From Paraphoma chrysanthemicola (lineage: Eukaryota > Ascomycota > Dothideomycetes > Pleosporales > Phaeosphaeriaceae): DNA of 64,000 nt. The notes under the pieces are model-generated. The model had not been told where the DNA came from. It made no database searches and was given only the letters and a program-made list of their open reading frames with translations. Positions 1 to 10,700 of the stretch are shown here, one piece after another. Both the position numbers and the translations under genes were made by a program. The stretch covers positions 1,922,001 through 1,986,000 of the forward strand of contig JAGMWG010000001.1 in assembly GCA_020744225.1 (NCBI GenBank). The letters are read 5' to 3'. How positions within the stretch are numbered: the first letter of the stretch is position 1; every line of letters begins with the position of its first letter.

Positions 1-1601
1 GTTTGTAGGTGGTGCACCTGTCGCCTTTACGATCTTCTTAAGACTCTGCTGATAGGAAGTCGTGTACGGATTAACGTCGAGCCTGAGAGGGAAGCTGACA
101 CGAGTTTCAATTTTGGATGAGGTAGCTTTGTTGTGCTCGAAACGCTACGCTTGTCAGCAGGATTATTTTCACTTCAACAAATCATCTAACCTTCAAGTGA
201 ACAGCAAGCACTGGTGGCAATTGCTTGATGCTCAACTGCTTTGTAGCATTTTGCGGGCTATCGCAATTTCGGCACGTATACTCTGCCGAGCCCAACTTTT
301 CTCGTGCAGTGAATCGCTCAAGACAATCTCTGAGGTCTAGCAGAACCTCCTCACCCTTTTCGCCGTTGTGCTTCCGCTTTTTCGACTGGTTCCGAATGTC
401 GAGACTGAGGTCCATATATGGGTCTTGCGCAGTTGTGACGTTACGACAACTGTCGCAGGTGACTGTGCTCGAAAGCTTGCCATAGAAGGTCTGGTGAACA
501 ACACATTTGCAATCCTCGGAGTCGGAATCCGTGGAGCCTCCGTTCGCTAGGTGAAGTGTGTTGAGTATGAATTGCATGTACTCGTGCGCGTCTTGTTGTT
601 GATACCCCGCGAGTGCCTGCATCGCGCGTTAGCCCAGCTTCAGTACTCTTATGACCTGGCAATGTCTGATCTCACCTCTCCTGCAAGCCAGCTCCCCATG
701 AGCATGCCAACAGCTCCGAAGCCTTCGTTCTTATCTGAGGAGTAGAACTCGACGAACATTTCGTCCAGCGCGCAGCTGACACATGCCTCTTTCTCGCATT
801 CCGGCTGCCGGTGCCCCTCGGACAAGTAAAAGTTTCGGACGAACGGGTTGTGTATCAGGGTCTGAAGTATGACACTCATGAAGCATGTTTGCCCCATGTT
901 GTACAGCCCGCGTAGGCCTATCGCTCGGCAAGGGAGGAAGGTCGAGTTGTTCACAATCAGCTTGACGTCGTCGGCGGTCGTGGAGTCTTCGAATTTGCGC
1001 TTCTTGCCTGCCAGGAAATTATTAGCTGGTGAACAGGAACATCGGCCTGCTGACGAGACCAACCCTTCTGCATTCTCCTGATCTCCAATTCAGGATCATA
1101 GATGAAGTCCTGGCAATTGCCGCAGTAGACATGACCGTCCCGTGATTCCACAGCTATGTATGTATCAGCACCCGCGATCTAGGCAAACCACGTGGATGCA
1201 CCTACAGAAGCAGTGTGACTTTGTCTCGAAGTGCTGGTCACGATCGGCTTCGGTCATGATGTTGGGGCATTGCAGGCAGAGGTAGAGCGGACGGAGCGAT
1301 ACGACTGGACTGCTATCGGTCGAAGACTTGTATGTCTGGGCGATTATGCTCGGCTTCTCGTGTATGTTGCGCAGGATGTCGCGGTAGTATATGAGAGTCT
1401 GCTTGCGCGCGTTCTCGAGCATCTCGCCCATGTGCTCTGTGTCGCGGTCAGCCAGAAGCCTTTTACAGAACAGGGTGACATGCCACATCCATAGGCAATA
1501 TGCGCCATCTGGCTGCTGGGTACAATGTTGCCCTTGGCATTCTTCACAACCTTTGGCGATGCCAGCGACACCGCCTTGGGGGCGACTGCGATTGTGTCCA
1601 T
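1..1601 (-). CDS. ubp8: SAGA-associated ubiquitin hydrolase Ubp8 (USP22 family), 3' end cut by window, apparent frameshift
   Basis: Probable nuclear deubiquitinase that removes ubiquitin from histone H2B as part of the SAGA complex. Predicted exons on the minus strand are 1601-1206, 1153-1064, 1007-676, 616-191 and 144-1 (continuing beyond the window). An N-terminal ZnF-UBP shows CLQC, a His pair and YCGNCQDFIYD. The USP core starts with NMGQTCFMS, which holds the catalytic Cys near residue 201, followed by GYQQQDAHEYMQF, a zinc-ribbon CxxC pair and LAVHLKRFEHN. The catalytic His lies beyond base 1. The first exon is out of frame with itself: the ATG frame at 1601 reads up to a GCG tripeptide, and the expected GCxHV continuation HVTLFCKRLL is in another frame from 1482 down. 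Adding one base there puts all five exons in phase. This is either a sequencing error or a real lesion. Family assignment is firm; the symbol is by homology. Confidence 0.88.
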
Positions 1602-2018
1602 GATGCCTCCTTTGCCGATGGCGACCTAAGGCATGGCATGCGGGATTGTGGAGGCCCAGTCGTGCCAGGAGGCTGAGCTACCAGGAGGCGATTGCAGTCG
1701 CAATGCACGGTCAGAACGGCGGAGTTATGCTGCGGTACTGTGGACCTGCATGAGACCAATGATGGTGTTGGAGGAAGCTATGCCGCTAGTGGATCTCCCG
1801 CCCGGCGCTAGACCGAACATCGCTTAGACAGATCTTGAGCGCCACATCTGGCACGTGCGTGGCGGTGCAGATGCTGATTTTTCCCGGATTACCCCACCCA
1901 ACTGTTGAGTTATCCGCTGAATTATCCGTTCCAGTATATCCAAAGCTGATGAGGTGTGCTAGGTCACATTGTTAGCATATGTTCGTATCAATTTCAGTTC
2001 TTTTCATCCAAGCATCAA
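1602..2018. other. Intergenic between ubp8 start and tRNA-Ser
   Basis: This spacer holds the ubp8 promoter. The ubp8 start is at 1601 on the minus strand and the tRNA begins at 2019 on the plus strand, so the two diverge. I see no convincing coding region; the open frames here are short and are not continuous with any recognised domain. Confidence 0.5.
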
Positions 2019-2117
2019 GACAACGTGCCAGAGTGGTTAATGGGTATGACTCGAACGACCACCTCTACTAGATATCATATGCCTTCGGGCGCGCAGGTTC
2101 GAATCCTGCCGTTGTCG
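2019..2117 (+). tRNA. tRNA-Ser(CGA) with an 18-nt intron
   Basis: The cloverleaf can be drawn directly. The acceptor stem GACAACG (2019-2025) pairs with CGTTGTC (2110-2116), with discriminator G at 2117. The D-arm contains GAGTGGTTAA with a CCA/TGG stem. The anticodon stem TATGA (2045-2049) pairs with TCATA (2075-2079). A long variable arm GCC-TTCG-GGC is typical of class II tRNAs. The T-arm is GCAGG-TTCGAAT-CCTGC. Anticodon CGA lies at 2052-2054. The 25-nt anticodon loop implies an intron of 18 nt at 2056-2073, one base 3' of the anticodon, the canonical site; yeast tRNA-Ser(CGA) also has an intron there. A T5 pol III terminator follows at 2123. Confidence 0.93.
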
Positions 2118-2151
2118 CTTCGTTTTTGCCCTTCTTTTGGTCTCTTCTGGG
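2098..2151 (+). repeat. tRNA 3' half plus trailer, plus-strand member of an inverted repeat
   Basis: These 54 nt run from the T-loop of tRNA-Ser through its acceptor strand, past the T5 terminator and into the trailer. They match the reverse complement of 4360-4413 without a mismatch by eye. A further 13 nt downstream are similar and differ by transitions. Confidence 0.9.
2123..2127 (+). terminator. RNA polymerase III terminator of tRNA-Ser
   Basis: A run of five T starts 6 nt after the tRNA discriminator base, as expected for pol III termination. Confidence 0.75.
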
Positions 2152-5100
2152 CCCTGTTGTGTCCAAAAATGAGTTCTGTAGCCTCGAATTTGGTGTGGAT
2201 GGCGGTGCCAAGCATTCCCGCCACGCTAGCGCGATCGGCCCACGTGCCTCGGCAATCTCGACGACCTTGAACTTCGAAAAGATGCATTCACTTTTTGAGG
2301 CTATATTACTTTGATGCACGCACAAAGAAGCCTCGCTTCCGCGACGCTTCTTGGCGAGATGCTTTTATGCTGTGCAGTGGGTACCCTCAGACCCAAACCG
2401 CTATATGAACCTCAAAGACAATTTACAAGGAGACTACTACAGCTCCAGCCCATCTCACAATGCAACAAGCTTAAATAAAACTGGAGTACTTTAATCGATG
2501 GTTTGAATGGATATGTGCGCCAAAACCCCCTTTACTTTCTACTGTCGCATCGACAATGTGCATGTTGAAACCTCCGAGATCGCTCTGATAATGTTCTTTG
2601 AGGTTGTGGCGATGGAGGAGACAACGTGAGCGATGATGATGCAGTCTGGTTAACATTTTGAGAATGGCCCTTCGTCACCTCAGGCTAGACCTATTGTTAT
2701 GTAAGTATCAGGTAGTGACGCAACGCATGCGCGATCGGCCCACAGCAGCCGTTCCATGGTTCAGTTCGAACGATTACAGAAGGCTGTATAGCCTCAAAGA
2801 ATTACTAAGATGAAGCAAAGAATACCAAGTTTTTTCGATTTAAGCGATACGACAAAAGTGGCTGCATGCGCGAACCGGAGTCGTGTAAGCCTCCATTAGA
2901 AATGAAGCTATCATAATCGCGGCCATCCAACGCAGCCCTGGAGCTCAACTTGGCGTGTTCGCTTGAATTTCCAGTGACCTGGTTTGTTGCAATCTAGCAA
3001 TTGGTGGACTGGCAATAACTGGAATATAGCATACCTAAATATATCCAGAAGAGCTTCGGGAAGTTTGAGATGATGCTATCAACAATTTCAAGGTGATGTA
3101 GACATACGCGATGCTGTAAGACCTGGACCACCACAGCTTGATCTCTAAGCGAAGGCATTCGCGCTCAGGTATCCTTCGTAAAGGCGAGTCCCGAGCATGA
3201 GACGAGCTAGCTCGCGTTTTTGTGCGCGCTATAGCCATAGATGAAGCATGGGCATGGCAGCTTAGAGGAATACAATAAGATGAAGGACGAGAAAGATGAA
3301 GAGGATGAGGAGAACGTTACTCTGGAGTGACTCTCTGGAGGCCTAGTGTTTGGTGTGACAATTTCTCTACATTCGTGCTGGCATTTGGCTGGACAGCGTT
3401 TTCACATTCGCGCTGGGGTCGGGCAAGTCAACACCTTCACATTGGCGACGGCCACCGAACAACTCTTCAAACTCTACCCCAGCTTTTCCTACTCTTCTTC
3501 TAAGTTGTCTTCCGTCAAGTTGAGCCCGTACCCTAGCATTGGCTTATCACACCCATTAGCACCGATACCAACTCCGAGCCGTCTATGCACTGAAGGCCTC
3601 CACTAGCTCAATGAGAAATACACAGCCAGAACGCTCGATAAAGGTGCCGAATCATTACCAACAACAACGAGACTCGCTATAGTTCTTTGTACCTCTAGTC
3701 TATCAGAAAGGTGTGGAACTTATGGTACTCCTGTACGATTTCCAAGCAGCATTCAGATGCAACTACCTGAAAGAATTATGTGACACTGGAAAACATGCAA
3801 TTCACTAAGTACTCGAACTCAAGCTTGTTGTCAATTTGTTTGTTTCCCGTTCAATTGCACGGCTCCGTACTGTACTGCGGAAGCAAATCACTAACGACAA
3901 CTTGTGTGTAAAATGCCCCATATCCTGCATGATCAAACCCATGAACTCAACAGAAGCCACCGTACTCTTTTTTAGTCATTCAGAAGGCAGCCTAGGGCAT
4001 TTTCACCAGAAAACATTACACTCCTTGCACCGTTTTGTCTTCAACCTGACCTCGGACACAAGCTCTTGCCAACCTCAGTGCTTCTTGAGCCGCACAGAAG
4101 CTCCTCCTTAAGCACAATTCTCAAAATCGAGCAAGCTGAATGACATCAAATTGGTAATGTAGAGCTGAACCAGGTGATACCAAGCAGCCTGCACCAGGTG
4201 CAACACTTGTTCGCACATGTTCAAGCTCAATTGTCGTCAACAAGAACCAGGCAGCTTTGTTTTTGAAACATAGATCTGATAGTCTTCGGGACATTTTGGT
4301 CCCCATTTTGTTTCGAGTAAGCTTTTGCGACTACATGGCCTTCTGTGGGCACGACAAGACCCAGAAGAGACCAAAAGAAGGGCAAAAACGAAGCGACAAC
4401 GGCAGGATTCGAAGAATTCTCACCAAAGTGATGATTTAAAATTAACATAAGGACTAGACGAGAATCTTTGAATTCCGCGGCCTTCCACCCCAGCTATGAA
4501 TCCCACATTGTCGTTTGTGATACTCTGGTTGACGTGGTCGTACTTCACCGCCTTCACATAGGCCGTAGCGCTGACATGAAACTAACGGTATTGCTGGTGG
4601 ATTGACATATCTTTGAAAACCTGGTGAGTGATCTGCAGGTCAAAGTTAGAACGATCATGTGAATTAAGGTTTTCTCGCGCACTTATCACTAACACCTGCA
4701 GCTAGACTGAGGCATAATTAGAAAGTTAAAGCAAGAGGAGATCACAGCAGCAAGCATATCTCGAGTTCGTGCATTGACAATTACATGTAAAAGCACGTAG
4801 CCAGCCGTGTAAAGTTGACATGCTCTGTCCAATTGGTATCTCCTCACATTTGCCAAGCAGTACCTGGATGTCACGGAGATGTTCCACCCTCCACGGCTCT
4901 CTGCACCTGATTTGTTGCTTTGAAACACAACACGGCGCTCAAACATGATTCCAGCCATGCGCCTCAAGATCGATTACTCCAAATGCTTCCACCTGACCTA
5001 ACGTTCGCGTCACCAGCATAGTTATCACGGAACCGCAAGAACGTCATGACATATAGCCCGCTACTGTGGAGGATCAAGTTTACACGGGCAGCCAACGGTA

Positions 5101-7237
5101 GTATACCTGAATATAGAGCCCAGATATCCATGACGGCGAGGACTTTCTCGAACTATCTTCTCGACACTGGCGGAAGGAAAGCATGGGCCCGATTACTGCA
5201 AGGGCACGGAGAAGAGAAGGATACATAGACCTCGCTGAGCATTCATCGATTTGCCGTTTCAGAAAATAATATAGGACGCTTATCGTCCCTTGGCTTGGTG
5301 CGCGAAAAGAGCTGGGGAAGGACCGTTCACTGAAGACGACATGTTCACTGTCTTTGATAGCATCGGTTCCATTTTGATCGAATAATCAAACAGGGAATAT
5401 AGCACCAACAATCAAATTCCAACATCCAGGTTTGCAGAAATCCACCGATGCCGAGTGTGTCAACCAGGACAGTTTATATTGTCTCACCACGCTGAGGACC
5501 TCGGGAGGCTTCAACTTGGTTGCTTCAAGGTTGCAGATGCAATCCTCAATTGTTCGTGTTAACGACCTTGAAGATACCGTTATGCCAACGGATTATCGGT
5601 ACGAGGTTTTCGACAGTTATGCTTATCTATACAGCAGCATTCCTGGGTGTAGGTGCCCAGGGCGTTGGAGTGAGCCTAGGGGTATCCGGCTTTGAGACTC
5701 GGTGCTTATGTTGTGTTGCATCTCCTCGCAGGGAATAGTACATCGAATGGCACTCGAGATGTGGGACCAAACTAAGCCAAGCATTGATGTGGCAAGTGTC
5801 ATATCGGGCATTGGCGACGTCGAGGTGAAGACGGATGTTATGTCCTCGATGCAGTATTGATCGAGCCGGTCTCTAAGAATTGCAGAAGGAACGTATGCTC
5901 GATTCGTGTGGCAGAAGTGCTGCTCATAGATCGTCGTCGCTCACTGCGTGGAGGTGAAGGTCGGGTCGGCTATCTGGTGGTCTGTAGTCAGTCAGACAAG
6001 TTTCCTGGCGCGTTGGTTAGCTGAAATCATCCATGAAACAGTCAATAATGTTTCGCGTGCCGATGATTGAGGAGAGATTGACTTTCGACCGGGACATGTG
6101 AGTTCTGCAATCCTCGGCTCCGGACCCGAACCTAGTCTGGTAAGAGCGCATTCGGGCCTTCGCCCGCGGTAATGTCGTTTCCTTGAGCTGAATACATTAC
6201 TACTGATGACTTATCGTCTTTGTAATTGATCTTGATGCGTGACCATACTGGGGGCAAGCCAGCCGCTTTGTCATGTTCAGCTTTTGGTGCGGGTGTACCC
6301 GAAATGAGTGAGAAAATAGCCGGATTATCGATCGAGTAATACAATACAGTAAGAGCATCAAGTGTCGTATGATAGCCATGGCTTCTGGAGGAATTGATAG
6401 GTGGTGAGGGAGCAAAGTACTGGCCGGGCGAGCCCATGACCGGCCTCAGAGTTGCATTTCGCGACACAACGGACATTAGCTAGGGACAGCGAGAGTAGTG
6501 AAATCATACCGAGCTTTATAATGACTGTTAAGTAATATATGCTTTGAGTAGAAGATCGTTACGGATCTCGTGCCGAGATTCTTTACGACGATGCTGTGTA
6601 ATTTGTGAGCCAATCGTAATAATTACTCTGAGCTCTGGGGAACTGATCCCCTTGAATCGTATCAGTAACCACACGTCCACCAAGACGAAGCTTCATGATT
6701 CCACAGATGAGGCTGCGATCGTTCTGAGTGTTTTGGTAACAATCTTGGCGTAGTTTGATCCCTCAGCAGTGCCCGGTCAGCTACGCACCTCGCTAATATG
6801 TCAATAACACGTAGATGCACATACGCAGTCAACAGAGTCGTTTGCGTACATTGTAAGTCGCGTCAACCGTCAAGGTCCGGCTTCGCAGTCTGTCGTCAGT
6901 GAGCGAGTCTGTCGGCGTGAACCCGGCATGCACCCCCTCTGAACGTCACCTGCTCTCAGTCCTTTGACAGCGAGCCCTCATTAGCTTCACGAGTACGCTA
7001 AACGTTTACACCACTTACTGCTAGGGCAACAAGTACCCACAGTCGCGATCGCAAAGCACACCCATACATCCACGCTCAATCGAACCCCTTCCACCCATCC
7101 ACGCGGTCACATCAGACGGGAACCTCACCAGTCGAAGGCGTCCACCAGCCGGAGACCCACCTCGTTCTCGATAGAACAAACACACTCATTGCGCCAGACG
7201 AATAACCACACATCAAGCACCCGCCCCTAATACCAAA
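2128..7237. other. Gene-poor region of about 5.1 kb
   Basis: No recognisable protein domain or long continuous frame was found on either strand; open frames are short (up to about 114 codons) and look random. The region carries the inverted tRNA fragment and a 15-nt motif, GCGCGATCGGCCCAC, present near 2229 and near 2730. It is unlike the rest of the window, which has a gene roughly every 2 kb. Decayed transposon sequence, possibly altered by repeat-induced point mutation, is an inference that I could not test. Confidence 0.5.
4360..4413 (-). repeat. Inverted copy of the tRNA-Ser 3' half and trailer
   Basis: The reverse complement begins TTCGAATCCTGCCGTTGTCG and continues through the T-rich trailer exactly as at 2098-2151. 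The 5' half of the tRNA is missing here, so this copy cannot be a functional tRNA. The two copies face each other across about 2.2 kb. No open reading frame in between resembles a transposase. Confidence 0.9.
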
Positions 7238-7516
7238 ATGTGCGCCCAAGTCACAACCACACACGCGTGCGACAACCGCAGCAACACCACAACTCCGCAG
7301 GAGCAAGCTGTTGCCGGCCCATCACAGTGTCCACAAACTCGAACAGACGAGCTCAATGCTAATGGTGCTTGCGGAAATGCGACATGCACTGGGAGTAATG
7401 GAGCCGATCCTACTAGCTCAGCGGAAAGCAAGGCACTAGATCGGCCAGCGTATCAGAAGAAGGCGGAGACAGAGGCAGACATGCTACGGAGAGTGATGCG
7501 GGGCCAGTACATGTAG
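7238..7516 (+). CDS. Small unrecognised protein, 92 aa
   Basis: The ORF runs from an ATG in a good context (CCAAAATG) to a TAG, with no intron needed. The product is polar, rich in Thr, Ala and Asn, and has five Cys scattered in the first 60 residues. It lacks a signal peptide and membrane segment and ends in a charged helix-like stretch. The last codons (MRGQYM-stop) lie in a 37-bp sequence that is repeated immediately downstream. A C/T-rich upstream region fits a fungal promoter. No family is recognised, and it could be a chance ORF. The convergent neighbour is the RecQ helicase gene, whose stop is 218 bp away. Confidence 0.45.
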   Translation: MCAQVTTTHACDNRSNTTTPQEQAVAGPSQCPQTRTDELNANGACGNATCTGSNGADPTSSAESKALDRPAYQKKAETEADMLRRVMRGQYM

Positions 7517-7567
7517 ATTGAGAGACACGGTGATGCGGGCCTAGTACATGTAGATTGAATGACAAGG
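7494..7567. repeat. 37-bp tandem duplication across the stop codon of the small gene
   Basis: Copy 1 is 7494-7530 and copy 2 is 7531-7567. They share 32 of 37 positions by eye, including GTACATGTAGATTGA. The first copy encodes the C-terminus and stop of the 92-aa ORF; the second is in its 3' flank. A short GAT-GAT run follows. Confidence 0.85.
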
Positions 7568-7670
7568 TGATGATGATGATATATCACGTACATAGAGATG
7601 CATAGAGATTAGAAGATTCTATAGGGATACGTTTCGTCATAAAGCGCTACATTACAAACACAATATTCCT

Positions 7671-7701
7671 AACACCACAGCCCACAGCCCACAGCCCACC
7701 A
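7671..7701. repeat. Heptanucleotide tandem repeat (CCCACAG)n
   Basis: Three direct copies of CCCACAG plus a partial one lie just 3' of the RecQ stop codon. Simple-sequence repeat. Confidence 0.8.
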
Positions 7702-7733
7702 CAAGTTCTAAACCACCAGGACACCAGGGTCCC

Positions 7734-10700
7734 TCATGTAGGCATTGCCATGATTGTGCTCCAGGGATTCCCGCCTCCGCCTCTTCCCGTTCCACCTCCT
7801 CCAGATCCACCTCCAGCTCTCGCACTCGTGGCTGCCTTCTTAGTCGCGCCAGTACCACCAGATGTTCGACTATTCGAACCCTTCGCTGCTCGTTTCTTCA
7901 CTCCCGGATACGCCTTACCATAGCTTCCTGACCCACTGCGACGAAATGTCTTACCCTTCTTCGCCCCGGGCCCTTTAGAGCCACCTCGAGGCGCTCGTGC
8001 TGTACTTGCTTGTTTTGGCACCGCAGGACCGAGTTGAGACATGCGATCATTGAAGGCAGCGACTTCAGGATCCACTTGTCCTAAGAAGTGGTGACTGACC
8101 TGTGGTTCGCCTTGTTCGTCGTCCTGGTCGGAGTCGGAGTAGTCGCTCTCAAAGTCTTCTGCAGCCACGACTGCGTTCTCAGCTTCACTGCCACTGCAAA
8201 GATCGATGACGTTGACGCGATTTGGATCGGCGACAACATCTTCATCGTCCTCGTCTTGTTGTACCGTTCGACGTGCGACGCCTCGACGAGCTGACAGGTA
8301 TCGACGCGTTGGTATGTTAGTGCCGAACAGGTCTCTTGTGTTCTCAACAAGGGGCAAGAAGCGGCTGCCATAACGCGTGACCATTTCCGGCCGAATGCCT
8401 GGTATCGCGCGCATCTCGTCCAAGCTCATGGGTAGTTCCAGTCCCATCTCTTGGAGAACAGTGTCCGTGAAAATCGGTTCGCGGTGACCTTTCTGTAACA
8501 TGATTTCCTTGCGCTTCGATTTCGCACCTGTCACAAAATCGATCAAGATGCATTGCTGCTCATCATCCAGTTCGGCCATTCTTTCATCAACGGTTATTGG
8601 TGCACCCAGTGCCTTCGTCTTTCTAGCTTTGGATGATTTAGCCTCCCGGATGGGTGCAAAACCATCATCAAAGTGGTCGTCAGCAACGACAAATCCGTCG
8701 TTCCTGTAGCTCCGCGCCGGTTGTCCCCGAAGGGGGTGTCGCGGCGCATCGAATGCGTCATCCTCATCGTCGTCTGCATTATATGCAAATTGACGAATTG
8801 TCTGTTTTGGCGCACGCACTGGGGACGAGACATTCGTTGAAGGGTAGTCGTTGCGCTGCTTTTTGGGCTTCTTACTGACCGGCTCCTTTGCACGTGGTTT
8901 TCGTGGCGACGATCGAACTTGCAGCTTCAAAGTCTTGCGTCTCGTCGCATAGTCGTTCCTCGCTGAGGCGGGCTGTTTCTGGTTAGGATCGCATCGACAC
9001 ACGCCAAGCGGTCCACTTACATGAAGGTAGTTGGTTGCAAAGCCAACCTTGTTGACTTTGCTTGTTTCTGTGAAGGCCCCGGCATCGAGAAGGGACTGAA
9101 AGATGCGTTCGTTGTCACCTCGTTCGAGATCTTCACCAAAACCCCAGCCATGCTCCTTCAACCCAGTGCGCCCAATCTTTGCGTTCTTGGCAGCACGAAA
9201 GGCATCTACGCACTGATGCATCGTGACGTTGTCCTGGTGGACCTTGCTAACAAGCTCAATGGCCTTCGCAGCATACTCTGTGAGGTCCTTGGTGATGAAC
9301 GTTGACTCCGACAGGCAATTGTCGCATGTTCCTTCACACTTCTTAGGATCAAAGGATTCGCTGAAATAGCCCAACACCTGAGCGCGTCGACAATCTGCCT
9401 TGTTTTCACAGAACTGAATCACAGTGCGTAGCATGCCATGTAATCGCTGCTTCTGCTCCCAGCTGCCTTCGCCCTCATCGATCATCTTGCGCAGAGTTCG
9501 AGAGTCTGCATATTGGTAGTACAGATAGCAGTCAGATCTCTTGCCGTCGCGGCCGGCACGGCCTGTCTCCTGGTAGTAGCCTTCCAAGCTTTTAGGCAGG
9601 GTGTGATGAATCACATATCGCACGTCGGCTTTGTCGATGCCCATGCCGAAGGCAATTGTGGCGACAATGACTTCGTACTCGTTCTCTTGCCACTTACGCT
9701 GAACAGCAGATCGATCAGCAGGCTCCATACCGGCGTGATAGTGGTAGGCTCGGATGCCGAGTTCAGTCAATTTCTGGGCGACTTGCTCGCAGCTCTTGCG
9801 GGACAAACAGTATATGATTCCAGACTTTCCAGTGTACTTCTCCTTTATCAGTTCCGCGATGTTGTTAATTATGCCTTTCGATTTAGGAAGCACTTGGTAG
9901 GAGAGATTTGGGCGATTGAAACTCTGTGAGAACTGACGACAACCCTGGATACCCAAATTGTTCACCACGTCAGCGCGGACGAGTTGAGTCGCAGTCGCAG
10001 TCAGGGCAATGACCGGTACGCCAGGGAATTGGCGAACTACATCACCAAGGGCTTTGTAGTCTGGACGGAAGTCGTGACCCCACTGGCTGACACAGTGAGC
10101 CTCATCAATGACGATTCTCGCAAGGCGGTCTCGAGAATGCAGCTGTTGGAACGCGCTTATCATCCGTTGATTCTTGCTAAGCATCTCCGGCGTAACGTAG
10201 AGAAGCTGCATGAACTTCTGAGGGTCTCGCTCCCGTAACCCGTTCATAATGTGATCCTTCTGTTGTTGTGTTGACTCTCCGTTGATGAGGAATGCTTGTA
10301 CACCAAAGCGCTTCGATGCAGAGGTGACCTGGTCTTCCATAAGGCTGAGGAGTGGTGACACAACCAATGTGACGCCCCTGGTCCTGCCAGACGTTATCAC
10401 AGAGGGCAATTGGTAGCACAAAGATTTGCCACCACCTGTCGGCATCAGTACAAAACAATGATCGCCATTGAGCGTAGTATTGATGGCGTCCAGCTGCCCT
10501 GGTCGAAAGCCTCGAAGCTTGAAACGGTGGATCAGGGCATTGCGGAGATCCTGGGACCATGCAAAGTTCATGCCAGGTAAGTTCTTGCCAGGCATGACCA
10601 GCTGAGGTTTCTTTGGAGATGCTTGTGGGACTTGCGCTTGACCCTTGTTGACCGTAGTCTCGCGGAAGACCTCTCTAGTAGTATTGGTCCTCGGGGCGTC

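Noticed and set aside
2229..2745. 15-nt motif GCGCGATCGGCCCAC present twice
   Set aside because: Two copies only and too short to call a repeat family without a genome search.
6132..6476. 114-codon minus-strand ATG-led ORF in the gene-poor block
   Set aside because: Protein-like composition but no recognisable family and no supporting intron or promoter signal. Could be a remnant; not strong enough to call.
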